Part shown: in pieces, positions 1-5,522 of the stretch
Layout of the letters: every line of letters begins with the position of its first letter
Numbering within the stretch: the stretch's first letter is position 1
NCBI GenBank assembly: GCA_014804495.1
Contig: JAAUZS010000045.1
Span: 3,964-11,164, forward strand
Direction: 5' to 3'
From: Lachnospiraceae bacterium
Lineage (GTDB): Bacteria > Bacillota > Clostridia > Lachnospirales > Lachnospiraceae
Length of the DNA stretch: 7,201 nucleotides
Program-made: the position numbers and the translations under genes
Notes under the pieces: model-generated
Seen by the model: only the letters and a program-made list of their open reading frames with translations
The model's database searches: none
Told to the model about the DNA's origin: nothing

Positions 1-243
1 GCTATATTACATAACGATTATGAAGGGATTAATCCATTAAGCATATCGGACTCGCTTATGAAAGATGAACATGATTTGGTTCAGAAAGGATATGGCTGGA
101 TGTTGAAAAGTCTTTCACAAGTCGATATGAAAGCAGTAAAAGACTACTTGATTTTGAACCATGCGCAGATGCCAAGAACGGCTTATCGTTATGCTTTAGA
201 AAAGTTTGATAAGGAAACGAGAAAGGAATTGATGAATCTATAG
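1..243 (+). CDS. DNA alkylation repair protein (AlkD-like), C-terminal fragment
   Basis: The open frame enters from the left edge and stops at TAG 241-243, giving the last 80 residues of a longer protein; an in-frame ATG at 58 is internal, not the start. The tail reads ...DLVQKGYGWMLKSL, then a helix, then MPRTAYRYALEKF. This VQKG-W-L followed by MPRTA-RYA-EKF pattern is what I recognise as the end of the AlkD/DNA_alkylation HEAT-like-repeat family, which removes N3- and N7-alkylated purines from DNA as a monofunctional glycosylase. The catalytic part lies upstream of the window, so activity cannot be judged. A terminator follows about 30 nt after the stop, so the gene ends its own transcription unit. 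The family call rests on remembered motifs only. Confidence 0.72.
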   Translation, partial: AILHNDYEGINPLSISDSLMKDEHDLVQKGYGWMLKSLSQVDMKAVKDYLILNHAQMPRTAYRYALEKFDKETRKELMNL

Positions 244-272
244 GATTTAAAAAAATAAAATATTTTGTAACC

Positions 273-311
273 AAAGCCCTTCGCTTATTGTACTATTAGT
301 GAAGGGCTTTT
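273..311 (+). terminator. Intrinsic terminator after the AlkD-like gene
   Basis: A perfect 10-bp inverted repeat, AAAGCCCTTC (273-282) and GAAGGGCTTT (301-310), can be extended inward by G.U, C-G and T-A pairs, and is followed by a short T run (308-311). An A-rich tract lies just upstream, so it may also work on the opposite strand. It separates the repair gene from the sigma-factor unit. Confidence 0.8.
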
Positions 312-335
312 CAAATATTATATTACGATAAGATT

Positions 336-342
336 AAAGGAG
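336..342 (+). promoter_or_regulatory. Ribosome-binding site for the ECF sigma gene
   Basis: AAAGGAG lies 5 nt before the ATG at 348 and supports that start. No convincing housekeeping promoter was found in 312-335; TATATT at 319-324 has only a poor -35 partner. Confidence 0.7.
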
Positions 343-347
343 CGCTC

Positions 348-830
348 ATGAAACAGACTGTACAGGAGCTGGTGGCGTTATATCAGAGCAACCTGTTTGC
401 GGCGGCGTTTAATGTATGTAAAAATGCACAGGACGCCGAAGACATTGTTCAGGATACGTTTATCCGGTATTACACATTAAATAAAGAATTTGACAACGAG
501 CAGCATATACGCGCATGGCTGTTACGGGTGGCAATCAATAAGGCAAAGAATGCCAATCATACGTTTTGGAGACGCAATAAACTTTCTATTGAGGATTACA
601 TGGAAACGCTGACGTTTGAAACTCCGCAATCCGAGAATCTGTTTGAAACAGTAATGAAGCTTCCGGAGAAATATCGTATTGTGATTCACTTGTACTATTA
701 TGAGGATTACAGCGTTCGTGAAATTGCGGATATCCTACGGTTAAGTGAAAGTAACGTCAAAGTGCGGTTATCGCGCGGGCGCAGTCTGCTCAAAGAAGCA
801 TTAAAGGAGGAATGGGATGATGACAAATAA
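348..830 (+). CDS. ECF-type (sigma-70 family) RNA polymerase sigma factor
   Basis: A 160-residue protein, the normal size of an extracytoplasmic-function sigma factor, which directs RNA polymerase to a small stress or envelope regulon. Region 2 spans about residues 5-70 and contains the core-binding/-10 segment DAEDIVQDTFIRYY (29-42) and RAWLLRVAINKAKN (55-68). Region 4 spans about 104-152 with LPEKYR, then the helix-turn-helix YSVREIADIL-LSESNVKVRLSRGR that reads the -35 element. There is no region 1.1 or 3, as expected for ECF factors. The start is set by AAAGGAG five bases upstream. The last 14 nt overlap the next gene, a membrane-anchored protein, which is the standard ECF/anti-sigma arrangement. 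The regulon cannot be read from the window. An autoregulated promoter would be expected but none is clearly visible. Confidence 0.93.
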   Translation: MKQTVQELVALYQSNLFAAAFNVCKNAQDAEDIVQDTFIRYYTLNKEFDNEQHIRAWLLRVAINKAKNANHTFWRRNKLSIEDYMETLTFETPQSENLFETVMKLPEKYRIVIHLYYYEDYSVREIADILRLSESNVKVRLSRGRSLLKEALKEEWDDDK

Positions 831-1446
831 AGAACGCTATAAGCAGGCATTTTCAGCACTTCAGACCTCCGGACAATTATCTATGGAGGTAGAAAAAATG
901 GCAGAAATTCAGAAAAAACATAAAAGAAATATTATAGCAGCGGCAGCAATAGCGTGTGCAGTTGTTATAGGCGGCTCAGGAACCGCATATGCAGCAGATA
1001 TCGGCGGTATTCAGGAGAAGGTTTACATCTGGCTGCACGGAGCACAGACAGAAGCAGATATTGTGGAAAACGGTGAAGGTGGATATGAGGTCAGGTATGA
1101 ACGCGACGGCGAGGAACAAGGGGTAACAGCATTCGGAGGAGTCAGCATTGACAGTGATGGTACTGTAGACTGGCTGTCAGTAGATGAACTTGTAGAAGGA
1201 TTAAACGAGTCTGCCGATGTTGACAAAGATGCAGACGGAAGAGTCTGGGTATATTATAAAGACCAGAAAGTTGACATTACCGACTTATTTAATAACGAAG
1301 GTATTTGCCGGGTAAAAATGATGTGCGAAGGGCAGATGATATATTTGGAAATCGAACAGGGAGAATATGGTGGGTTTCCGTATTCACAAACGAATGATTT
1401 GCCGGAGGAGGAAATTGAAAAATATATTGATATTACGCCCAAGTAA
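817..1446 (+). CDS. Single-pass membrane protein, probable anti-sigma factor for the upstream ECF sigma
   Basis: A 209-residue protein with a charged cytoplasmic N-terminus (about 1-37, including KKHKRN), one hydrophobic segment (about 38-58, IIAAAAIACAVVIGG followed by AYAAD) and an acidic extracytoplasmic domain rich in Gly, Asp and Glu (about 60-209). N-in/C-out topology with a short sigma-binding tail is typical of anti-sigma factors encoded beside ECF sigmas. Translation is probably coupled: the ATG at 817 lies inside the end of the sigma gene, 6 nt after AAAGGAGG (803-810); a second ATG at 820 could also serve. I do not recognise the extracellular domain, and no zinc-binding anti-sigma motif (HxxxCxxC) is present, so inhibition of the sigma is inferred from position and topology. 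The AYAAD after the membrane segment could also be read as a signal-peptidase site, which would make it a secreted protein. Confidence 0.75.
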   Translation: MMTNKERYKQAFSALQTSGQLSMEVEKMAEIQKKHKRNIIAAAAIACAVVIGGSGTAYAADIGGIQEKVYIWLHGAQTEADIVENGEGGYEVRYERDGEEQGVTAFGGVSIDSDGTVDWLSVDELVEGLNESADVDKDADGRVWVYYKDQKVDITDLFNNEGICRVKMMCEGQMIYLEIEQGEYGGFPYSQTNDLPEEEIEKYIDITPK

Positions 1447-1477
1447 ATTGAGAATACAGTTATAGCAATAAGAAGAT

Positions 1478-1507
1478 GGGACATGGCAGTTGCTGTGTCC
1501 TGTTTTT
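1478..1507 (+). terminator. Intrinsic terminator after the sigma/anti-sigma pair
   Basis: GGACATGGC (1479-1487) pairs with GCTGTGTCC (1492-1500) through nine pairs including two G.U, with loop AGTT. It is followed immediately by TGTTTTT (1501-1507). This copy of the repeated hairpin has the best T-tract of the three. Confidence 0.7.
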
Positions 1508-1511
1508 GCGA

Positions 1512-1540
1512 TTGTCAACTCAGTGTGGAAATGATACAAT
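1512..1540 (+). promoter_or_regulatory. Housekeeping promoter of the kinase/C39-like/TIGR04076 unit
   Basis: TTGTCA (1512-1517), exactly 17 nt, then TACAAT (1535-1540), with TGA before the -10 giving an extended -10. Predicted transcription start is near 1547, leaving a leader of about 50 nt before the ATG at 1600. Confidence 0.7.
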
Positions 1541-1599
1541 CAAACAAGCAGATTATGAAGGTAAACCAAGCAAATAAATTAATATTGTCGAGGTCTTAA

Positions 1600-2103
1600 A
1601 TGCGGAAATTAATTATACTTAGAGGTAATTCAGGCAGTGGAAAAACCACAATTGCAAAAGAATTACAAAATCGATTTGGCAGAAATACCATGCTTATATC
1701 ACAGGATATGGTCAGAAGAGAGATTCTTAAAGTCAAAGACGGAGAAAACACGCAGGCAATTCCCTTAATGAAAGAACTTTTGATATATGGAAACAATCAC
1801 AGTGATGTTGTTATATTGGAAGGGATTATGTATGCGGACTGGTATAAGCCGTTATTTGAATTAGCTGTCCGGCTATATGGCAGTAATATATATGCTTACT
1901 ATTTTGACCTGTCGTTTGAAGAAACCTTAAAAAGGCATCAGACGAAACCAAACTGTCATGAATTCGGCGAAGGAGCAATGCGAAGATGGTGGAGGGAGAA
2001 AGATTTTTCCGATATATTGAATGAAGTCAATATTACAGCTGAAGAAAGTATGGACAGTATTGTTGAAAATATTTACAATGCCGTCAGTGGAAAAGGAGAA
2101 TGA
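1600..2103 (+). CDS. Small P-loop kinase of the AAA_33/zeta-toxin-like group, substrate unknown
   Basis: A 167-residue protein beginning with a Walker A loop GNSGSGKT (residues 9-16) right after the first beta-strand (KLIILR). A hydrophobic strand DVVILEG (69-75) sits in the Walker B position. A basic lid-like segment, SFEETLKRHQTKP (105-117) and MRRWWREKD (127-135), carries the Arg residues expected to close on the ATP phosphates. This layout is that of small nucleoside/polynucleotide/antibiotic-type kinases, which phosphorylate a small substrate; the substrate cannot be named. TAA at 1597-1599 sits directly before the ATG, so the start cannot be further upstream; the ribosome-binding site is a modest GAGG (1590-1593). 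The stop overlaps the next frame, so the two are one transcript. A zeta-type toxin is unlikely to be meant, since no antitoxin-like partner lies upstream. Confidence 0.75.
   Translation: MRKLIILRGNSGSGKTTIAKELQNRFGRNTMLISQDMVRREILKVKDGENTQAIPLMKELLIYGNNHSDVVILEGIMYADWYKPLFELAVRLYGSNIYAYYFDLSFEETLKRHQTKPNCHEFGEGAMRRWWREKDFSDILNEVNITAEESMDSIVENIYNAVSGKGE
2092..2098 (+). promoter_or_regulatory. Ribosome-binding site that favours the start at 2106
   Basis: AAAGGAG ends 1 nt before the ATG at 2100 but 7 nt before the in-frame ATG at 2106. Normal spacing is 5-10 nt, so the second ATG is the likelier start. Confidence 0.6.
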
Positions 2104-2105
2104 AA

Positions 2106-2462
2106 ATGGAACTGGTTATGCAGCCAACATCTGAAACCTGCGGTCAGGCATGTATTGCAATGATTACAGGCAAAGATATAGAGGAAGTAATTAAGGATAT
2201 GAAAACAAGCGGACCTACCAGCATAGGGCAGCTGATTGAAATATTGGATTATTATGGAGTGAAACATGCTGAAAGAAATACGCGCATTTCAAAAAAGAAT
2301 CCTGTGCCATATGAATATTCAATTTTAACGGTGCATACAAACGCCGGATACACTCATTGGACGCTTTTGTTCGGCAATAAATATTATGACCCTGAGTTTG
2401 GATTGATTAACGGCGAGTACACCTATGGGAAAATAACGTCATTTTTAGGAATATATCAATAA
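2106..2462 (+). CDS. Minimal C39-like papain-fold cysteine peptidase domain protein
   Basis: With the start at 2106 the protein has 118 residues (120 if ATG 2100 is used). It opens with MQPTSETCGQACIAMI: Gln6 in the oxyanion position and Cys12 in a TCGQAC context are the signature of the C39 (bacteriocin-leader peptidase) fold. His84 in THWTLLF and Asp95 in YYDPEFG complete a plausible Cys-His-Asp triad. About 120 residues is the size of an isolated C39 domain. There is no attached ABC transporter, no membrane segment and no signal peptide, so it should be cytosolic. C39 domains cut leader peptides after a double Gly; no such precursor is visible nearby, so the substrate is unknown, and a non-proteolytic role or another papain-fold activity such as isopeptidase or amidase is possible. 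It is translationally linked to the kinase (frames meet at ATGA, 2100-2103) and is followed by a TIGR04076-like gene. Confidence 0.72.
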   Translation: MELVMQPTSETCGQACIAMITGKDIEEVIKDMKTSGPTSIGQLIEILDYYGVKHAERNTRISKKNPVPYEYSILTVHTNAGYTHWTLLFGNKYYDPEFGLINGEYTYGKITSFLGIYQ

Positions 2463-2481
2463 GGTACTTAGGAAAGGAGCC

Positions 2482-2487
2482 AGGAGG
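2482..2487 (+). promoter_or_regulatory. Ribosome-binding site of the TIGR04076-like gene
   Basis: AGGAGG 7 nt before the ATG at 2495, with a second purine run (GGAAAGGAG, 2471-2479) just upstream. Confidence 0.7.
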
Positions 2488-2494
2488 AAATTAC

Positions 2495-2845
2495 ATGAAA
2501 AAATGGTATGATGAAGAATACGAATGGGAAATAGAAGTAATAGGATTTAATAAGGATAATGAGGAAACAGAAAGATTTTGCCGGAATGGTGAGGAGGTTG
2601 GAGATAAATATACCTGCACCTATGGCTGTCCGGTAAATTCACAAGGACAGGGAATCTGCTCTAAAGTAATGATGATGATGTACCCTATAATGGAAGCAGT
2701 CAGAAGCGGCGGAGATTTAGAAAATATTGGTGGGGACAGCAAATACAGTAAGGTTATTATGTGTCCGGACGGCTGCGTTCTGTTTAGGCTTACGGCTAAG
2801 CCGTTAGGAAACAAAAATTTTTTTAAGGGTAAATTTTTTGATTAA
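2495..2845 (+). CDS. Small cysteine-containing protein, TIGR04076-like, function unknown
   Basis: A 116-residue soluble protein with no membrane segment. Its N-terminal half is acidic and aromatic (KKWYDEEYEWEIEVIGF). The centre holds GEEVGDKYTCTYGCPVN and GQGICSKVMMMMYP; a later CPDGCVLFRL and a basic end (NFFKGKFFD) follow. The spaced cysteines (Cys29, Cys41, Cys45, Cys55 and the C-P-D-G-C pair near residues 90-94) could bind a metal or be redox active. The pattern GDKYTC-YGCPV...G.C..M....Y..MEA.R.GGDL...GGDSKY matches my memory of the TIGR04076 family, whose function is not established. The spacing of 32 nt after the C39-like gene and the strong AGGAGG suggest the same transcript as the kinase. 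A T7 run (2818-2824) near the end could slip, but would affect only the last residues. Confidence 0.62.
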   Translation: MKKWYDEEYEWEIEVIGFNKDNEETERFCRNGEEVGDKYTCTYGCPVNSQGQGICSKVMMMMYPIMEAVRSGGDLENIGGDSKYSKVIMCPDGCVLFRLTAKPLGNKNFFKGKFFD

Positions 2846-2947
2846 TGATATAGATACACCCTACATGCCTTCCCATAAAATGTCGGGAAACACTTTTAAA
2901 AATCTGCTATCCTTTATGCAGACAGAACAGATAAGGAGAGAACTGCC
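2846..2947 (+). other. Intergenic region with two weak hairpins before the AraC-type gene
   Basis: TTCCC (2870-2874) can pair with GGGAA (2885-2889), and TTTT follows at 2894-2897: a possible but weak terminator. A second inverted repeat, TCTGC (2903-2907) and GCAGA (2918-2922), lies just upstream of the ribosome-binding site and could be a regulator site. No -35/-10 pair with good spacing was found, although the AraC gene presumably has a promoter here. Confidence 0.3.
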
Positions 2948-3856
2948 ATGGATTGGGTAATGGGAATGCAGCGGGCAATTGATTACGTGGAAGAGCATAT
3001 CACGGAAGAACTGAATTACGATGAAATTGCCAGACAGAGCTATTCCACAGGCTATCACTTTCAGCGTGTGTTTGGACTGCTTTGCGGGTACACTTTGGGA
3101 GAGTATATCCGTAACCGCAGACTGACGCTGGCGGGAGGCGAACTGGCAGGAAATGATGTTAAAATCATAGATGTGGCATTGAAGTATGGGTATGACAATC
3201 CCGACAGTTTTACCAGAGCGTTTACCCGTTTTCATGGTATTACACCTTCTCAGGCGCGCAGGGAAGGCGCTAAACTAAACTCCTTTTCAAGACTGTCTCT
3301 AAAATTGTCATTAGAAGGAGGATGTATGATGGAATACAGGGTGGAGGAAAAACATGAATTGGTGCTTACCGGGTACAAACGGAGGTTTACCGGAGTTCCT
3401 CATGTTACGAAAGAATTTGAAGATCAGATGGAAGATTTTTATATACACACCAGAGTCAATCAGATGCTGCTTAGCTATATGTCTGTGAATAGCCATGAGA
3501 CTGTTTATAATATAATCTGCAATGTGGATGACGAAGGATATGATTTTTATATTGCGGAACAGTTGACAGATTGGTACCATACACACTTGGCGGATGACAT
3601 TGTGCTTGGAGAGGAAGCCGACCGTTTCAAGGATATTGTGATTCCGGCCGGAACTTATGCGATATTTGAAACAGAGCGGTGCCAATATCCTACACTTAAG
3701 AACGTGGAACTTCGCAAACGCATCGCCTCTGAGTGGCTGCCGTCATCGGATTATATTCTGGCTGACAGACCTGAGGTCATGCTGACGCATTGGTTTCAGA
3801 AACCGGAGAATGAAAATAGGTATATTGAACTTTGGGTTCCGGTGGAGAAAAGGTAA
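2948..3856 (+). CDS. AraC-family transcriptional regulator with GyrI-like effector-binding domain
   Basis: A 302-residue protein with the DNA-binding domain at the N-terminus. Residues about 6-107 hold two helix-turn-helix units: EELNYDEIARQSYSTGYHFQRVF (first) and VKIIDVALKYGYDNPDSFTRAFTRFHGITPSQAR (second, with the family's GY-----F-RAF---G--P signature). A short linker leads to a GyrI-like domain (about 128-300) beginning EYRVEEKHELVLTGYKRRF and ending RYIELWVPV; the Glu in IELWVPV occupies the position that contacts cationic ligands in BmrR/Rob-type domains. Such regulators usually activate efflux or detoxification genes when they bind amphipathic or cationic compounds. The start is supported by AAGGAG (2933-2938), 9 nt upstream. 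It has no adjacent transporter gene: the next gene has its own terminator and promoter, so the target is probably elsewhere or the regulator itself. Confidence 0.92.
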   Translation: MDWVMGMQRAIDYVEEHITEELNYDEIARQSYSTGYHFQRVFGLLCGYTLGEYIRNRRLTLAGGELAGNDVKIIDVALKYGYDNPDSFTRAFTRFHGITPSQARREGAKLNSFSRLSLKLSLEGGCMMEYRVEEKHELVLTGYKRRFTGVPHVTKEFEDQMEDFYIHTRVNQMLLSYMSVNSHETVYNIICNVDDEGYDFYIAEQLTDWYHTHLADDIVLGEEADRFKDIVIPAGTYAIFETERCQYPTLKNVELRKRIASEWLPSSDYILADRPEVMLTHWFQKPENENRYIELWVPVEKR

Positions 3857-3897
3857 GGTACAGTGATAAGTCTTGTCATTAAAATGATAGTAAGTAT

Positions 3898-3921
3898 GGG
3901 GTGTGGCGGTTGCTATGCCCC
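3898..3921 (+). terminator. Hairpin of repeat copy B, possible terminator after the AraC-type gene
   Basis: GGGGTGTGGC (3898-3907) pairs with GCTATGCCCC (3912-3921): ten pairs, three of them G.U, around loop GGTT. What follows is ATATATTAT rather than a T run, so termination would be weak; the conserved hairpin may have another role. Confidence 0.5.
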
Positions 3922-3932
3922 ATATATTATAG

Positions 3933-3961
3933 TGGTAAGAAATATATGGAAGTGGTATAAT
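3933..3961 (+). promoter_or_regulatory. Promoter of the CPBP protease gene
   Basis: Consensus TATAAT (3956-3961) with an extended -10 TGG before it and TGGTAA (3933-3938) 17 nt upstream as a weak -35. Predicted start near 3968, giving a leader of about 30 nt to the ATG at 3999. Confidence 0.75.
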
Positions 3962-3984
3962 CAGGAAGGTTGTTTGAGATTCGT

Positions 3985-3991
3985 AGAGGAG
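3985..3991 (+). promoter_or_regulatory. Ribosome-binding site of the CPBP gene
   Basis: AGAGGAG lies 7 nt before the ATG at 3999 and fixes this start over the overlapping out-of-frame reading that begins at 3863. Confidence 0.65.
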
Positions 3992-3998
3992 ATTCCAT

Positions 3999-4793
3999 AT
4001 GAGAAAAATAAAATCATGTTTATGCAAAGATATTGGGATTTTGTTATGCATTATTTTTTATGCGTGTTTTATGGCAGTTGCCCGCGTTGCAAAGCCATAT
4101 TTAGACGGGGCTGATTGGTATTTTTTCAGTAGCTTACAAAGAATTATCTTTGGACTTATAGAATTAGTTATTTTTATAAAAATATTTCATAAAGAAAAAT
4201 GGACTGATGTAATTAATTTTACACATTTTAAAGCCGGAATCTGTGCGGGAAGCGGATTGATTCTATATACAATACTGCTTACGATTGTAATTGCTATTGG
4301 AATGGGTTCGATGATAGACAATACGTTTGCAATATTATTTTCGTGTTTAATATGCCAGCAGTTAACGACAGGGTTCTGGGAGGAATTAACATTCCGTGCC
4401 TTTTTACTGGAGGGTTATGACAACAAAAAGAAGAAAAATTGGCTGTGCAGGTTAGCTTATGCAATCATATCTTTTATCATTTTTGGATTAATTCATGCTA
4501 TTGAGCGTGATAATTTGGGAGATGCAGTAGATATTTTTATTGTAACAGGGATTTTTGGATTTGTTTTTGCAGCTGTTTATCTGTATTCTCATAATATACT
4601 TGTTCCAATGCTTCTTCATTTTATATATGACATTCCTGCGAATTTTCAGCAATTTGTTGATGTTTGGAATGAAGAAAGTCAATTATTTAACGTGCTTAAT
4701 AATTATATGCTTACATCAGTTTTTGTATTAATGTTAATAGCCTCTTTGGTTTTTGTCATTAAAAGGCCTGTATATGAACAGGTAAATAACTAA
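3999..4793 (+). CDS. CPBP-family intramembrane glutamic endopeptidase (CAAX protease/bacteriocin-processing type)
   Basis: A 264-residue, very hydrophobic protein with about seven or eight membrane segments (roughly 12-30, 43-63, 78-103, 107-122, 152-170, 177-197, 199-212, 236-254). All the family motifs are visible: EELTFR (Glu128, Glu129, Arg133), FGLIH (Phe162, His166), and a third membrane motif MLLHFIYD (His207, Asp211). These residues form the intramembrane active site of the Rce1/CPBP (Abi) family. Bacterial members are linked to bacteriocin maturation or self-immunity, anti-sigma cleavage and prenyl-protein processing; which applies here is not shown. The gene is clearly AT-richer than the enzyme gene at 5641. 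It has its own promoter inside repeat copy B and is followed by a membrane-anchored XRE regulator, a pairing that hints at joint regulation. The anti-sigma-like protein at 817 is a conceivable but untested substrate. Confidence 0.9.
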   Translation: MRKIKSCLCKDIGILLCIIFYACFMAVARVAKPYLDGADWYFFSSLQRIIFGLIELVIFIKIFHKEKWTDVINFTHFKAGICAGSGLILYTILLTIVIAIGMGSMIDNTFAILFSCLICQQLTTGFWEELTFRAFLLEGYDNKKKKNWLCRLAYAIISFIIFGLIHAIERDNLGDAVDIFIVTGIFGFVFAAVYLYSHNILVPMLLHFIYDIPANFQQFVDVWNEESQLFNVLNNYMLTSVFVLMLIASLVFVIKRPVYEQVNN

Positions 4794-4928
4794 GTAAAAT
4801 CCCATATATTACCGGATTAAGGGCAGACATCCTATGTCCTGTCGGATAAAAATGCGGTATTTCTCGCTTTGTGTCGTGTTAATTTTATCTCTGCATTGAT
4901 AATATTTTCCTGAAAGGAGGGACACTGG
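4794..4928 (+). other. Intergenic region between CPBP and XRE genes: bulged hairpin and weak promoter
   Basis: GGCAGACAT (4822-4830) pairs with ATGT-c-CTGTC (4834-4843, one bulged C) around a 3-nt loop. No T run follows, so it is not a standard terminator. A possible promoter is TGTTAA - 17 nt - TAATAT at about 4877-4905. CCCATATATTA at 4801-4811 matches 11 nt of the intergenic repeat but lacks the rest of it. Confidence 0.35.
4913..4920 (+). promoter_or_regulatory. Strong ribosome-binding site that selects a TTG start
   Basis: AAAGGAGG lies 8 nt before TTG 4929. In that frame TGA at 4911-4913 blocks any earlier start, and no ATG occurs before the helix-turn-helix. Confidence 0.8.
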
Positions 4929-5435
4929 TTGGACCAGAAAAAAATAGGTAAGTTACTAAAGGAACTTAGAAATGAAAAAGGACTCACGCAGGAACAACTG
5001 GCGGAAATTTTTAATGTTTCAAACAGGACCGTATCCCGTTGGGAAAACGGAAATAATATGCCTGATTTGGATATTTTAATTCAGATTTCTGATTATTATG
5101 AAATAAACCTGCGGGAGTTACTGGATGGAGAAAGGAAAAGCGAGAAAATGAATAAGGAATTAGAGACGACAGTATTAAAAGCAGTAGATTACACAAACAG
5201 TGAAACAGAGAAGTATACCAAAAGGGTTTTCTGGATCTTAATGACAGGGGCTGTGTTATGGATTTGTTCTCAGATAATAAGTCATACAAGCCTTGTTGAG
5301 AACAATGTTATGAGTGCAATATCCGATTTTGCCATGGGATTATCGTGTGGAATGGTAATCTGCGGAATAGTTGTTACAAGCCGCTTTGGAAAGAGAATAA
5401 GGGAATTTAAGCAGCGGTTGGTAAAAATGAAGTAA
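4929..5435 (+). CDS. XRE-family transcriptional regulator with two C-terminal membrane segments
   Basis: A 168-residue protein starting at TTG. The helix-turn-helix fills residues about 5-60: IGKLLKELRNEKGLTQEQLAEIF, then the recognition helix VSNRTVSRWENGNNMPDLDIL, and the usual close LRELLDGE. After a charged linker (66-98) come two hydrophobic stretches, VFWILMTGAVLWICSQII (100-117) and FAMGLSCGMVICGIVV (134-149), and a basic tail (RFGKRIREFKQRLVKMK). The DNA-binding domain would thus be held at the inner face of the membrane, a layout common in clostridial XRE proteins near bacteriocin, ABC-transporter or stress genes. The start is secured by AAAGGAGG 8 nt upstream. It lies 135 nt after the CPBP gene, and whether it controls that protease is an inference from adjacency only. 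No clear palindromic operator was seen at its own promoter. Confidence 0.88.
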   Translation: MDQKKIGKLLKELRNEKGLTQEQLAEIFNVSNRTVSRWENGNNMPDLDILIQISDYYEINLRELLDGERKSEKMNKELETTVLKAVDYTNSETEKYTKRVFWILMTGAVLWICSQIISHTSLVENNVMSAISDFAMGLSCGMVICGIVVTSRFGKRIREFKQRLVKMK

Positions 5436-5458
5436 CAAGTGTTATTAATGAGCAATGT

Positions 5459-5482
5459 GGGGCATGGCAGTAGCTATGCCCC
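5459..5482 (+). terminator. Hairpin of repeat copy C, possible terminator after the XRE gene
   Basis: GGGGCATGGC (5459-5468) pairs with GCTATGCCCC (5473-5482): ten pairs with one G.U, loop AGTA. It is the most stable of the three copies. ATATATTATTGT follows, a poor U tract, so termination is plausible but not certain. Confidence 0.55.
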
Positions 5483-5493
5483 ATATATTATTG

Positions 5494-5522
5494 TGGTAAA
5501 TAAGGTACGGAAATGATATAAT
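5494..5522 (+). promoter_or_regulatory. Promoter inside repeat copy C (distal promoter of the citrate-synthase-like gene)
   Basis: TGGTAA (5494-5499) - 17 nt - TATAAT (5517-5522), with TGA forming an extended -10. A transcript would start near 5529, within a small inverted repeat CAGAC (5523-5527)/GTCTG (5537-5541) followed by GCTTTTG, and would read through the proximal promoter and operator. Confidence 0.65.

Larger units (their letters stand above)
1478..1540 (+). repeat. Intergenic hairpin-promoter repeat, copy A
   Basis: The most diverged of three copies of one intergenic unit (others at 3898 and 5459). It has a hairpin with arms 1478-1487 and 1492-1501 around a 4-nt loop, then 10 nt, then TTGTCA - 17 nt - TACAAT. 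The shared core is GGCAGT/GGCGGT in the hairpin top and GGAA-TG-TA-AATCA at the promoter. It lies 31 nt after the anti-sigma stop and 59 nt before the kinase start. Confidence 0.65.
3898..3964 (+). repeat. Intergenic hairpin-promoter repeat, copy B
   Basis: It aligns without gaps to copy C at 5459-5525; by hand count about 55 of 67 positions are identical. The hairpin right arm GCTATGCCCC and the following ATATATTAT-GTGGTAA are almost invariant between the two, as is TATAATCAG at the end. The AraC-type gene ends 41 nt upstream and the CPBP gene starts 35 nt downstream. Confidence 0.75.

Noticed and set aside
266..292. TGTAAC resembling an ECF -35 element, as a possible autoregulated promoter of the sigma gene.
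   Set aside because: No matching ECF -10 (CGTC/CGAC type) at the right distance, and the spacer falls inside the terminator hairpin.
1600..2462. Zeta-type toxin/antitoxin or bacteriocin locus.
   Set aside because: No antitoxin-like gene precedes the kinase and no Gly-Gly leader precursor or transporter is visible near the C39-like gene.
2818..2824. T7 run in the TIGR04076-like gene as a phase-variation site.
   Set aside because: Too short and too near the C-terminus; slippage would alter only the last few residues.
2861..3235. A 124-residue - strand frame opposite the AraC-type gene.
   Set aside because: It is a shadow of the helix-turn-helix coding region; no promoter or plausible protein features.
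3863..4114. An 83-residue + strand open frame overlapping the start of the CPBP gene.
   Set aside because: It runs through repeat copy B and the CPBP ribosome-binding site, has no ribosome-binding site of its own, and is out of frame with a clearly real gene.
4767..4782. CCTGT/ACAGG hairpin at the end of the CPBP gene as a terminator.
   Set aside because: Only five pairs, inside the coding region, and no T run follows.
4801..4811. CCCATATATTA as a fourth, degenerate copy of the intergenic repeat.
   Set aside because: Only 11 nt match in AT-rich DNA; the hairpin left arm and the promoter half are both missing.
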